A stretch of 64,000 nt of DNA from SAR86 cluster bacterium SAR86E (GCA_000307935.1 AMWX01000001.1:62001-126000), one strand, 5' to 3'; shown: positions 43,532 through 52,744, counted from the stretch's first letter. Program-made: numbers and translations. The notes: generated by a model from the letters alone, not told the origin.

Positions 43532-46287
43532 GCCCCTTAAAAAGACTTTTCTCATATACCTTAAGATTCAAATTTTCATTTGCACTTAGTATTGTAGGGT
43601 TTATTCTTTTTGCCTCGGCGGATATTGCTGCAGTTGAGTGGATTAGACGTATTATTGAATATATTAATTCTGGCCAAGAAGATTTTAGTATTTATCTCGT
43701 ACTAGCGTTAATTTTTATAGCATTTGGTCGCGGAACAGGTTTTTTTATTGGAAACTACTTCATGTCTAGGGTTGGTTTTGGAATTGTCCATGATCTCAGG
43801 TCTGAGTTATTTACAAAATTAATTAATTTACCAAAAAATTACTTTGATCAAAATCAATCGGGGCAGCTCATAAATAGAATTACTTTTACAACCACTCAAG
43901 TCTCTGGGGCAGCATCCAATGCTATCAAGACATTCGTGCGAGAGGGTTTCTTGTTGATAGGTTTACTTGGCTATATGTTGACTTTAAATTGGAAATTAAC
44001 ACTACTTTTGCTTGTGACAACTCCATTTATAGCGCTCATTGTATATGTAGCTGGCCGACGACTAAGAAAATTAGCAAAAACAATTCAAACCGCTATGGGT
44101 GATGTTACCCATCTTGCTTCTGAAGCTGTTGATGGAAATTTAGAAATTAAATCCTTTAATGCTGAGGATTATGAAAAGACAAGATTTTTTAGTGCCAATG
44201 CTTCTAACAAAAATCAAAACTTAAAATTAGAGGCAACTAGCAATTTAGCCACTCCTATTATTCAGCTTTTGGTCTCCGTCTCTTTATCCATTGTTGCGTA
44301 TTTTGCATTAGGCTCCCAGCTAGGAATAGAACTTAATGCAGAGGATTTTGTTGCATTCATAACTGCAGCTGGGCTTATGGCAAAACCCATAAGGCAACTT
44401 TCTAATATCAATGCAGTAATTCAAAAAGGCCTAGCTGCAGCGGTTGAAATTTTTGATCAATTGGACGCAAAAGAAGAAGATGATGCAGGATCTGTTGAGT
44501 CAACAATTGTTGGTAATATTGAATTTTCAGATGTGAATTTTTCATACACCTCAAAAGAATCAGTGTTGAGCAATTTAAATCTTAAAATTTCTCAAAATGA
44601 AACCGTTGCCATTGTAGGGAAGTCTGGTTCTGGAAAATCTACAATTGCAAATCTTTTATCTAGATTTTACTCTGATTACAGCGGTTTAATTGCTATTGAT
44701 GGTACTAATATAAAGGATTATCGCCTCTCATATTTACGTCAATCGATTTCAATTGTTAATCAGTCACCAACATTATTTAATGACACAATTGAAAAAAACA
44801 TTGCTTATGGAATTACTGAAATTGATCAAGATAAACTAATCGAGGCAGCTGAAATTTCTGGCTGCAATGAATTCATCTCAAAACTTCCAGAAGGGTTTAA
44901 ATCTGAAATAGGAGATGATGGTGTTCTTTTATCAGGTGGTCAGCGTCAACGGCTTGCAATTGCCCGAGCATTTTATAAAGATTCGCCAATCATTATATTA
45001 GACGAAGCTACATCTGCTTTAGATAATGAATCAGAATTAATAGTTCAAGAAGCGATTGAAAAACTTATCAATGATAGAACTACAATTGTTATTGCTCACA
45101 GGTTATCAACTATTGAAAATGCAGACAAAATATTAGTTCTTGAAAATGGATCGGTTATAGAAACCGGAACACATCATGAACTGCTAGAGAACGAGGGAGT
45201 TTATAAGAACCTATATCAAAATAAATTCAATGATGCTGAGACTCAAAATGGACTTTCAGTTAAATCTAAGAAACAGGAACATCTTCCAACATTCACTGAA
45301 GAGCCGACTGAACAAGGTTACTTGATAGATGCATGGTATAAAAGGAGTTTTTGGTTATATTTATTAGCTCCATTTACGTTTATTTTTTCGAGTCTTGTGA
45401 AAGCCAGAAAAAATTCTTACATCAAAAATCCTAAAAAGGTATGGATTTCAAAAGTACCAATTGTTGTTGTTGGGAATATTTCAATGGGCGGAACAGGTAA
45501 GACTCCTTTAGTAAAATTTATTGCGACAGAGCTTTCAAGCCGTGGCTTTAAGCCAGGGCTCGTTAGTCGCGGTTATGGAGGAAAATATTCAGGAACATAT
45601 GAGGTTACTAATAATTCTACTTTTAAGGAGACTGGAGATGAGGCTCAAATTTTATCAAAGTTAAATATTCCATTTTTTATTGATAAAAATAGATCTAGGG
45701 CAGCAAGAAAATTGCAAGAAACCCATCAAGATGTTGACGTTATTATTTCTGACGATGGCCTACAGCATTATGCAATGGGAAGAGATATTGAGATAGCTGT
45801 AATAGATGGTGTAAGAAGACTCGGAAATGGCTTAGCTTTTCCTGCTGGGCCTTTGAGAGAGCCTAAATCAAGGTTAAAAGAAGTTGATTTTATAGTAAAC
45901 AATGGTGGTCCAACCGAAGGAGATGAAATCTTAATGACATTAAGTCCAGCTAAATTTGTTCATTTAAATTCAGGTAAACAGTACTCTATAGATAAATGGC
46001 CTATGCATAATCAAATTCATGCAATTGCTGGTGTTGGTAACCCAAATAGATTTTTCGATCTTTTGCTTAGATTAGGTTTTGAGTTTGATAAAAATCCATT
46101 CCCAGATCACCACAAATACAACAAAAGAGACCTCTATTATTTGGATCATCTACCAATACTCATGACAGAAAAAGATGCTGCTAAATGCAAACACTTTAAT
46201 AATTCTAAGATTTGGTATTTAACCATTGAATCTAAAATTGAATCACAATTTATTGATAGGCTTGAGGAGAAATTAAATGATAGATAA
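43528..46287 (+). CDS. MsbA-LpxK fusion: lipid A flippase joined to tetraacyldisaccharide 4'-kinase
   Basis: One continuous 919-codon frame. Residues 1 to ~570 are a full MsbA-type ABC exporter: six helices, Walker A GKSGSGKST, signature LSGGQRQRLAIARA, Walker B IIILDEATSAL and the switch His IVIAHRLST. After a ~30-residue polar linker (KSKKQEHLPTFTEE), residues ~599-919 are a full LpxK: hydrophobic N-terminal anchor, VVVGNISMGGTGKTP P-loop, SRGYGG, SDDGLQHY and VIDGVRR. LpxK phosphorylates the 4' position of the lipid A precursor; MsbA flips the finished core. Both halves match the length of the separate E. coli proteins (582 and 328 aa), whose genes are adjacent there. An in-frame TTG at 45322 (residue 599) sits exactly where LpxK normally begins, so a separate LpxK may also be made. 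ycaR starts within the last 11 nt. Confidence 0.93.
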   Translation: MSPLKRLFSYTLRFKFSFALSIVGFILFASADIAAVEWIRRIIEYINSGQEDFSIYLVLALIFIAFGRGTGFFIGNYFMSRVGFGIVHDLRSELFTKLINLPKNYFDQNQSGQLINRITFTTTQVSGAASNAIKTFVREGFLLIGLLGYMLTLNWKLTLLLLVTTPFIALIVYVAGRRLRKLAKTIQTAMGDVTHLASEAVDGNLEIKSFNAEDYEKTRFFSANASNKNQNLKLEATSNLATPIIQLLVSVSLSIVAYFALGSQLGIELNAEDFVAFITAAGLMAKPIRQLSNINAVIQKGLAAAVEIFDQLDAKEEDDAGSVESTIVGNIEFSDVNFSYTSKESVLSNLNLKISQNETVAIVGKSGSGKSTIANLLSRFYSDYSGLIAIDGTNIKDYRLSYLRQSISIVNQSPTLFNDTIEKNIAYGITEIDQDKLIEAAEISGCNEFISKLPEGFKSEIGDDGVLLSGGQRQRLAIARAFYKDSPIIILDEATSALDNESELIVQEAIEKLINDRTTIVIAHRLSTIENADKILVLENGSVIETGTHHELLENEGVYKNLYQNKFNDAETQNGLSVKSKKQEHLPTFTEEPTEQGYLIDAWYKRSFWLYLLAPFTFIFSSLVKARKNSYIKNPKKVWISKVPIVVVGNISMGGTGKTPLVKFIATELSSRGFKPGLVSRGYGGKYSGTYEVTNNSTFKETGDEAQILSKLNIPFFIDKNRSRAARKLQETHQDVDVIISDDGLQHYAMGRDIEIAVIDGVRRLGNGLAFPAGPLREPKSRLKEVDFIVNNGGPTEGDEILMTLSPAKFVHLNSGKQYSIDKWPMHNQIHAIAGVGNPNRFFDLLLRLGFEFDKNPFPDHHKYNKRDLYYLDHLPILMTEKDAAKCKHFNNSKIWYLTIESKIESQFIDRLEEKLNDR

Positions 46288-46441
46288 AGATATATTAAAG
46301 TTGATGGCCTGTATTAGATGTAAAGGTGAGTTGGCTGATCATGGCGATCATCTTGAATGCAGTATATGTAAAATTGGCTATCCTATAGAAGATGATATCC
46401 CAAGAATGATCGAAGAAAGAATTTTTGATTTAAATGGTTGA
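46277..46441 (+). CDS. YcaR-like Trm112-family zinc-ribbon protein
   Basis: 54-residue protein with the YcaR/Trm112 (UPF0434) pattern: ILKLMACIRCKGEL, then ECSICKIGYPIEDDIPRMI. Four Cys (C12, C15, C29 and C32) form a probable zinc site, a fuller set than in E. coli YcaR. The gene overlaps the LpxK end by 11 nt and kdsB by 8 nt. Its position between lpxK and kdsB is the same as in E. coli and Pseudomonas, which supports a real gene despite its small size. Trm112-like proteins activate methyltransferases in other systems; the bacterial role is not settled. Confidence 0.9.
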   Translation: MIDKDILKLMACIRCKGELADHGDHLECSICKIGYPIEDDIPRMIEERIFDLNG

Positions 46442-47171
46442 TAGTTTTGTAATTATTGTTCCAGCTAGATTGGGTTCAACTCGTCTGCCTAACAAACCTC
46501 TAGCTATGCTTAATGGTCAAACTGTTATTTCTAGAGTAATTGATCTTGCCAAATCTTCAAATGCTGCTGAGATATTTATTGCAACTGATAGTGTTGAAAT
46601 TCAAGACCATGCTGAAGATTGTGGTGCTGAGGTTGTCATGACATCCTCGCATCATATCTCTGGAATGGACAGAATTTCAGAAGCAGCAAATATAGCTAAT
46701 CTCCCATTTAATATACCGATTGTAAACTTGCAGGGTGATGAGCCATTTATGCCTTTAGAAATTATTAATTCTCTTGCATCATTTATCAATGAGGATACCC
46801 CCATATCTACTGCGTGTATCAAATTTAAAAATGATATGGATTTTAATAGCCCTCATGAAGTCAAAGTTGTTAGAACAGTCTCAAAAAAAGCTATGTATTT
46901 TTCTCGCTCAGTCATACCAAACTCATTTACTGAGGATTACCATAATTATCTGAAACATCTTGGTATCTATGCATATACCAATGAAACTCTTCAAATGTTA
47001 AGCAAGCTAAAACCATCTGCAAATGAAGAATCAGAAAAATTGGAACAATTACGTTTTTTAGACAATGGATTTAATATTTTTGTCCAAGACTTTGATTGTG
47101 AAGCGCCAATAGGGATAGATACCCCTGAAGATTTAGACGCTGCAACAATCTATGCTAGCAAGCATGATTAA
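46434..47171 (+). CDS. kdsB: CMP-KDO synthetase
   Basis: Activates KDO as CMP-KDO for the inner core of lipopolysaccharide. The 245-residue protein shows the N-terminal nucleotide motif VPARLGSTRLPNKPLA (~9-24), VVMTSSHHISGMDRI and VNLQGDEPFMP (~96-106; the metal-binding Asp), with E. coli-like length. It overlaps ycaR by 8 nt and ends 2 nt before murB. Confidence 0.97.
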   Translation: MVDSFVIIVPARLGSTRLPNKPLAMLNGQTVISRVIDLAKSSNAAEIFIATDSVEIQDHAEDCGAEVVMTSSHHISGMDRISEAANIANLPFNIPIVNLQGDEPFMPLEIINSLASFINEDTPISTACIKFKNDMDFNSPHEVKVVRTVSKKAMYFSRSVIPNSFTEDYHNYLKHLGIYAYTNETLQMLSKLKPSANEESEKLEQLRFLDNGFNIFVQDFDCEAPIGIDTPEDLDAATIYASKHD

Positions 47172-47173
47172 TT

Positions 47174-48133
47174 ATGATGATACCTAATTCTTTTGGTCTA
47201 CAGGCAAGAGCAAAGAATTGCATTCTAATCAATTCCTTAGATGATTTATCTTTGCTTGAAACGATTGATGACGAGATATTGATAATTGGAGCAGGCACAA
47301 ATGTAATTTTAAATGACTATTTCGATGGGACTGTAATCATGGTTAATATGCAAGAAATAGAAAAAGTTAATGGTTTTATTTCAGTTGGTGCAGGAGTTCC
47401 TTGGGCTGATCTTATCGAGTATTGTTTATTAAATGAGCTTTATGGCATCGAAAATCTTACACATATTCCAGGATCTGTAGGCGCAGCTCCTGTTCAAAAT
47501 ATTGGAGCTTATGGTGTTGAAATTAGCTCTTTTATTAACAACATTGAATGTTTTAATTTAAAAACTAAAAAGCCTGAAATGCTTAGTCACAACCAATGTC
47601 AGTTTCAATATCGAGATTCAATATTTAAATTAAAAGATTTTGTTATTTTAAAAGTTAATTTTGTATTTAATAAAAATTTTGAACCCAATTTAAGTTATCC
47701 AGCATTAAGTGAATATTTAAAAGATGGCTCTATTGATACATCAACTATAACGCCGAGAATACTCTCTAACTCAGTAAGAGCCATAAGAGACTCTAAACTT
47801 CCTGATCCAAAGATGGAGCCAAATGTAGGAAGTATCTTTAAAAATCCTCTAGTAAAAACTAACGATTTTGATCATGCTTTCTTAGACGGTCATAGATGGG
47901 AACAGGCTGATGGATATACAAAGTTAAGTGCCGCAAGATTGATTGAACTCATTAAATCTGAATTAATAATTCCTGACTCTTTAAACTTCTCCAAGGATCA
48001 CTCACTCGTTCTTATCAACAATGGAGGAGCATCCTTCAATGAGGTAATAAATCTTCTAAATCAAATTCAAACAATGATATTTAATAAATTTAAAATTCAA
48101 TTAGAAATAGAACCTGAGATTGTTGGTTTATGA
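47174..48133 (+). CDS. murB: UDP-N-acetylenolpyruvoylglucosamine reductase
   Basis: NADPH- and FAD-dependent enzyme of peptidoglycan precursor synthesis. 319 residues of the E. coli (type I) class: FAD-binding IGAGTNVILND (~39-49), GSVGAAPVQNIGAYG (~103-117), SNSVRAIRDSKLPDP (~197-211) and the catalytic Ser in GSIFKNP (~219-225), with the final Glu in EIEPEI. Two ATGs (47174 and 47177) are equally possible starts. It overlaps the LysE-type gene by 4 nt. Confidence 0.96.
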   Translation: MMIPNSFGLQARAKNCILINSLDDLSLLETIDDEILIIGAGTNVILNDYFDGTVIMVNMQEIEKVNGFISVGAGVPWADLIEYCLLNELYGIENLTHIPGSVGAAPVQNIGAYGVEISSFINNIECFNLKTKKPEMLSHNQCQFQYRDSIFKLKDFVILKVNFVFNKNFEPNLSYPALSEYLKDGSIDTSTITPRILSNSVRAIRDSKLPDPKMEPNVGSIFKNPLVKTNDFDHAFLDGHRWEQADGYTKLSAARLIELIKSELIIPDSLNFSKDHSLVLINNGGASFNEVINLLNQIQTMIFNKFKIQLEIEPEIVGL

Positions 48134-48738
48134 TATTTTTTTCAGCAGCTATTGCACATTTACTCGCTGTAATATCACCTGGTCCAGATACTGCTATTAT
48201 CTTCCGGCAATCGTTCGCTAGGGGTAGGGCCCAAGGGATACTTACCGCTTTGGGTATTGGCTCTGGAATATTTGTACACTGTTTTTTTGCAATCTCAGGT
48301 ATTTCCTTATTAATATATAGCTCTGAAGAAGCTAAATTTTTTATCAAATGCTCTGGAGCTTTGTATTTACTTTTCCTTGGACTCAGCTTTTTTACTTCAA
48401 AAAAATCATCTAAATCTAATGAGCCAAAAGTCTTATTTAAAAATTCCTTTGTCATTGGTTTGGTAACAAATTTATTAAACATTAAGGCATTCTTATTTAC
48501 AGTATCTTTATTCTCATTCATAAATCTTGATTCAAATTCATTGATGTCCATAATTTACTTATTATATTTTCCATTAATAACTGCAGCATGGTTTTCATTT
48601 GTGAGTTATGCATTAACACATCAATCAATGGGTGACATATTTAACAAGCATTCTGATTATATCCAGTTTGCCTCTTCAGGATTTATTGCTGGATTAGGTT
48701 TAATAATTTTACTGCAAACTGTATATGAACTTTTCTGA
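48130..48738 (+). CDS. LysE/RhtB-family amino acid exporter
   Basis: 202-residue inner-membrane exporter with about six helices. The LysE/RhtB signature is visible at the N-terminus: SPGPDTAIIFRQSFARGRAQGI (in part SPGPDTAII), then GIGSGIFVHC and SGALYLLFLG. Likely exports an amino acid such as homoserine, threonine or lysine; specificity is not readable. It overlaps murB by 4 nt and the DUF1285 gene by 14 nt. Confidence 0.9.
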   Translation: MIFFSAAIAHLLAVISPGPDTAIIFRQSFARGRAQGILTALGIGSGIFVHCFFAISGISLLIYSSEEAKFFIKCSGALYLLFLGLSFFTSKKSSKSNEPKVLFKNSFVIGLVTNLLNIKAFLFTVSLFSFINLDSNSLMSIIYLLYFPLITAAWFSFVSYALTHQSMGDIFNKHSDYIQFASSGFIAGLGLIILLQTVYELF

Positions 48739-49267
48739 TCTTTTGGAATCTGTAAACTCAATTGAGGAAAAATATCCCCCAGTGCATCTTTGGAATCCAG
48801 ATTTGTGCGAGGGCGTTGAGATGAAGATAGATAGAGAAGGAAATTGGTTTTATCAAGGTTCAATAATTGGCAGGGATAAATTAAAAATCTTATTCTCTAG
48901 AATTTTAAAACTTGAAGAGGGCAATTATTACTTGGTTACGCCTGTTGAAAAAGTACCTGTTATTGTAGATTTAGCTCCGTACATGATAGTTGATTATCAG
49001 ATTGATTCAGATTATAAAAATATTATTTTAAAAACAAATTTAGATATATCTATACCTTTAGATCGTGAGCACAAACTAGAACTCAGGAAAATAGGTGGTG
49101 AGGATATTCCATTTGTTCATATAAGAAATAATATTGAAGGATTTATATCTCGCTCTGTTTACTATTCATTAATAGAAATAGCTCTTAAACAGGATGGTGG
49201 TTCTGGAGGTCAGCTATCACTTAAAAGCTTTGATTGCATATTTAACTTGGGTGAGATGGGCAATTAG
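48725..49267 (+). CDS. DUF1285 protein
   Basis: 180-residue soluble protein with a clear DUF1285 signature: PPVHLWNPDLCEGVEMKI, in part (PPVHLWNP), then WFYQGSIIGR, YYLVTPVEK and VDLAPYM. Members fold as two small domains and are widespread in Proteobacteria with unknown function. It closes the rightward cell-envelope run; its stop overlaps the convergent DUF885 gene by 4 nt, with no terminator. Confidence 0.9.
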   Translation: MNFSDLLESVNSIEEKYPPVHLWNPDLCEGVEMKIDREGNWFYQGSIIGRDKLKILFSRILKLEEGNYYLVTPVEKVPVIVDLAPYMIVDYQIDSDYKNIILKTNLDISIPLDREHKLELRKIGGEDIPFVHIRNNIEGFISRSVYYSLIEIALKQDGGSGGQLSLKSFDCIFNLGEMGN

Positions 49268-51003
49268 CTCGATTGAACATCAATCCACTCATTTAAATAA
49301 CCCTCAAGTATATCTAGCGGCAAAGCTCCTCTTTTGAGTACCTCATGATGAAAATCTTTAATATCAAAGTTATCGCCTAACTCAGATTCTGCCTTTGCTC
49401 GCAGTTGAAGTATTTTTAGTTGCCCAATTTTATAGGCAAGCGCTTGTCCAGGCCAATTTATATATCTATCAACTTCATTCATTACATCTTGTTTGGTTTT
49501 TGCAGAATTATCTAAAAAATAATTTATTGCATCTTGCCTAGTCCAATCAAAGTAATGCATTCCAGTATCTACAACAAGTCTAATTGCTCGCCACATGTCA
49601 TAGGTTAGTTGACCAAATCTAGAATAAGGATCTTTATATAATCCTAGATCATATCCAAGTCTTTCACTGTAAAGTCCCCAACCCTCAACAAAGGCAGTAA
49701 TCCCTCCGTATTTTCTAAAATTAGGTAAATCTAATTCCATGGCTAGAGCTATTTGAAGATGATGTCCAGGCATTGCTTCATGAACACTAAGGACTTCTAT
49801 TTCATATTTTGGTCTTACCTCGGGTCTATATAAGTTTACATAGTAATAACCAGCTCTAGAACCATCTGCAGCAGGTCGTTGATAGTATGCTGTTGTAGTA
49901 TCAGGCGCGCTTTCCATTGGAATTGGTTTTAATCCGTATGGCATGGATGGGAGAACTTTAAAGAGTTTTACTAATTCTGGGTCGATTCTTTTTGAGGTAG
50001 CTAAGTATGACTTAAATAACTCTTCAGATGTCTCATAGTAGAATTTAGGATTAGTCCGCAAATCATCTAGAAAAGATTCAAACGTTCCCTCCCATTTAAC
50101 CTCTTGAATTATGGCATCCATTTCATCTCTAATTCTGGCAACTTCAGCTAGACCTATTTCATGAATTTCTTTTGGCGTTAGCTTTGTGGTTGTAAATTTT
50201 CTAGCTAAGAATTCATAATATTCTTTCCCATTCTTAATTTCTTTAATGCCGATTGAGGTTCTGCATGCTGGCAGATACTCATCCTTAAAAAATCTATGAA
50301 GTTTTAAATAAGCAGGAATAACTTTTGATTTGATAACCTTAATAGCTTGTTTTTGAATCTCTTCAGTTTCATTCTTGTTAATTGATCGATCCATCTCGAG
50401 AAATGTTCTATAGAAAGGACTTTCCTTTGGTTCAACAAAAGCTTGAAGCTCAATTTGTTTATAAACTTTTTGCATCAGAAATCTTGGAGGAACTATGTCT
50501 TCGGCAATACCTATTTTTCCCTTTTCAATTGCTGCATCGACCAATACATCTATTTTTGAAATCCGTTCTATCCAATCTAAATAGTGTTGCTTATTTCTGA
50601 GAGGAACGATGCTAGTAGTTTCATGCTGCAGCTGAATACCACCCCTATGACTAAATGGAATTAAAAAGGTTTTGTATGCATGCGATTCTATTGAATTTTC
50701 ATACTGTTGCTTGAACAATAAGTAATTCACTTTATTGTCCTCAGTGAAATCACTTATATCTAATTCATCTAATTGATTGAGAATATTTAATTGATGAAGA
50801 TGATCTGAGTAAATATTTTCTACTGAAGTATCAGACCATTCAGTATTTCTACTAAGATCACCCATGCTTGAAGCATAAACAGGATTATCATTAACATTTT
50901 TAGACCACTCTGAATCAAGCAAGGATTCAAATTTGCTTTGCGAAGACTCATGCGAGCAACTTACAACAAAAATTAATGCGGCAGTTAGCTTAATATTGCC
51001 CAT
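49264..51003 (-). CDS. DUF885-family lipoprotein metallopeptidase
   Basis: 579-residue predicted zinc peptidase. The N-terminus (MGNIKLTAALIFVVSC) is a lipoprotein signal with the lipobox at Cys16, so the protein is probably anchored in an envelope membrane. The C-terminal half carries the DUF885 zinc motif HEAMPGHHLQ (HExxxGH type), then GGITAFVEGWGLYSE with the likely third ligand Glu and YSRFGQLTYDMWRA. Peptide cleavage is inferred from the family. Its ATG overlaps the ETF-QO stop by one base (TAATG), so the two are co-translated, although no functional link is obvious. Confidence 0.88.
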   Translation of the reverse strand: MGNIKLTAALIFVVSCSHESSQSKFESLLDSEWSKNVNDNPVYASSMGDLSRNTEWSDTSVENIYSDHLHQLNILNQLDELDISDFTEDNKVNYLLFKQQYENSIESHAYKTFLIPFSHRGGIQLQHETTSIVPLRNKQHYLDWIERISKIDVLVDAAIEKGKIGIAEDIVPPRFLMQKVYKQIELQAFVEPKESPFYRTFLEMDRSINKNETEEIQKQAIKVIKSKVIPAYLKLHRFFKDEYLPACRTSIGIKEIKNGKEYYEFLARKFTTTKLTPKEIHEIGLAEVARIRDEMDAIIQEVKWEGTFESFLDDLRTNPKFYYETSEELFKSYLATSKRIDPELVKLFKVLPSMPYGLKPIPMESAPDTTTAYYQRPAADGSRAGYYYVNLYRPEVRPKYEIEVLSVHEAMPGHHLQIALAMELDLPNFRKYGGITAFVEGWGLYSERLGYDLGLYKDPYSRFGQLTYDMWRAIRLVVDTGMHYFDWTRQDAINYFLDNSAKTKQDVMNEVDRYINWPGQALAYKIGQLKILQLRAKAESELGDNFDIKDFHHEVLKRGALPLDILEGYLNEWIDVQSS

Positions 51004-52628
51004 TACATATTTGGGTAATTTGGACCGCCAGTTCCCTCAGGTGTTACCCAGGTGATATTTTGTGATGGGTCTTTAATATCGCACGTTTTGCAATGCACAC
51101 AATTTTGCCCATTAATAACAAATTCTGGTCCTGAGTCTTTTTCAACAACTTCATAAACCCCCGCAGGGCAATATCTTTGAGCTGGCTCTGCATACATTGG
51201 AAGATTTTGCAGGATAGGGATAGAAGAATCTTTTAATGTTAGATGGCAGGGCTGATCTTCTTCATGATAGGTGTTTGATAGGAAGACACTACTCAATTTA
51301 TCAAAGCTAATTTTTCCATCTGGTTTTGGGTACTCAATCACAGGCATATCAGCTGCAGGTTTTAAGCAAGCATAATCTGGTGTTTTATGATGCAAAGTAA
51401 AAGGTAAATTACCTCTAAAAATAAGTTGATCAATAGCATTAAAAGCTGCTCCTATTAGCGCACCAAATTTATGAAACATTGGACCAAAATTTCTAGATTT
51501 ATAAAGTTCTGTATGTATCCAGCTTCCTGCAATCATTTCATCAAATTCCAAGATATCTCCAGAATCAATATTGTTAAAAATTGCTTCTGCAGCTAGCATT
51601 CCTGATTTCATTGCAGTATGAGAACCTTTAATTTTTGAGAAATTAAGTGTTCCTGCATTATCTCCTACCAGGACTCCACCTGGAAATTCCATGCTGGGAA
51701 GAGACTGAATGCCGCCTTTGATCAGAGCTCTTGCTCCATAAGTTAGTCTTTCGCCGCCTTCTAAGTATGGTTTAATTGATGGATGTGTTTTCCATGTTTG
51801 AAATTCATCAAAAGGACTTAAATGAGGATTTTCATAATCAAGAGGGACCACATAACCTAGGTAGACTTCATTATTATCAGCATGGTAAAGATAGGATCCA
51901 GCTGGAGTATTTTTTGCGCTAGGCCATCCATTGGTGTGTATCACCAATCCTTCTTCATGAACCTCATCTTTAATTTTCCAAACCTCTTTAAAACCAATAC
52001 CATAGTGCTGTGGATCTTTATCCATATCCAATTCATATTTAGCTATAAGCTGCTTGCCTAGATGACCACGACAACCTTCTCCAAAGATTGTGTATTTGGC
52101 TTTGATATCTATGCCGGCTTCAAATCCAGGCTTTTGTTCGCCATTTAGGCCAATACCCATATCACCAGTTCGAACACCTACAACTTTGTCATTTTCGTAA
52201 AGAATCTCGTGGGCCGGGAATCCAGGGAAGATCTCTATGCCTAAATCTTCAGCTTGCGTAGCAAGCCAGCGACAAAGATTTCCTAAACTTGTGACATAGT
52301 TACCATGGTTATTCATAGGAGGCATAACAAAAGAAGGGATAGATATTCCAAATTTTTTAAAGAGAAACATTAATTTGTCTTTTTTTACTGGAACATTTAA
52401 CGGGCAGTTTTTATCTTTCCAATCTGGAATTAATTCATTTAGGGCAGTTGGTTGAAAAACATTCCCTGAAAGAATATGCGCTCCAATTTCAGAGCCTTTT
52501 TCAAGCAAGCATATTTCTAGCGGTTTGTTATTTTCCTTGGACAGTTGAGCAAGTTTTATTGCTGCACTTAGCCCTGAAGGACCGCCTCCAACTATTACTA
52601 CATCGTATTCCATTACTTCTCTTTCCAT
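51003..52628 (-). CDS. Electron-transfer flavoprotein:ubiquinone oxidoreductase
   Basis: Membrane-associated FAD/4Fe-4S enzyme that passes electrons from ETF to ubiquinone. 541 residues: N-terminal FAD motif VIVGGGPSGLSAAI (~10-23), a quinone-binding/substrate domain with PGGVLVGDNAGTLN, and a C-terminal 4Fe-4S domain with CPAGVYEV, NCVHCKTCDI and the final GTGGPNYPNM. It is divergent from etfBA, its electron donor, across a 142-nt promoter region. Two ATGs are possible: 52628 (GGAG about 7 nt upstream) is used here, and 52613 (MEYDVV) is close behind. Confidence 0.96.
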   Translation of the reverse strand: MEREVMEYDVVIVGGGPSGLSAAIKLAQLSKENNKPLEICLLEKGSEIGAHILSGNVFQPTALNELIPDWKDKNCPLNVPVKKDKLMFLFKKFGISIPSFVMPPMNNHGNYVTSLGNLCRWLATQAEDLGIEIFPGFPAHEILYENDKVVGVRTGDMGIGLNGEQKPGFEAGIDIKAKYTIFGEGCRGHLGKQLIAKYELDMDKDPQHYGIGFKEVWKIKDEVHEEGLVIHTNGWPSAKNTPAGSYLYHADNNEVYLGYVVPLDYENPHLSPFDEFQTWKTHPSIKPYLEGGERLTYGARALIKGGIQSLPSMEFPGGVLVGDNAGTLNFSKIKGSHTAMKSGMLAAEAIFNNIDSGDILEFDEMIAGSWIHTELYKSRNFGPMFHKFGALIGAAFNAIDQLIFRGNLPFTLHHKTPDYACLKPAADMPVIEYPKPDGKISFDKLSSVFLSNTYHEEDQPCHLTLKDSSIPILQNLPMYAEPAQRYCPAGVYEVVEKDSGPEFVINGQNCVHCKTCDIKDPSQNITWVTPEGTGGPNYPNM

Positions 52629-52669
52629 GAGCCAGCTCCCTCTTTTTTTAGTGGTAAAAAAACATTACA

Positions 52670-52699
52670 ATTATATCCCTTACATAACTATCGAACGAA
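52670..52699 (-). promoter_or_regulatory. Candidate promoter of the ETF-QO gene
   Basis: Read on the minus strand: a consensus TATAAT at 52670-52675 with a weak TTCGTT (52694-52699) 18 nt upstream. It lies about 41 nt before the ATG at 52628. Confidence 0.4.
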
Positions 52700-52716
52700 T
52701 ATTATTATATTAAAAA

Positions 52717-52744
52717 TTGATAAATAATTATAACGAAATATAAT
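52717..52744 (+). promoter_or_regulatory. Promoter of etfBA
   Basis: TTGATA (52717-52722), a 16-nt spacer and consensus TATAAT (52739-52744), giving a leader of about 20 nt before the ATG at 52771. This is the best sigma70-type match seen in the window. Confidence 0.62.

Noticed and set aside
48090-48551. 153-codon minus-strand frame opposite the LysE-type gene
   Set aside because: Shadow of a recognisable exporter gene; no motif or start signal of its own.
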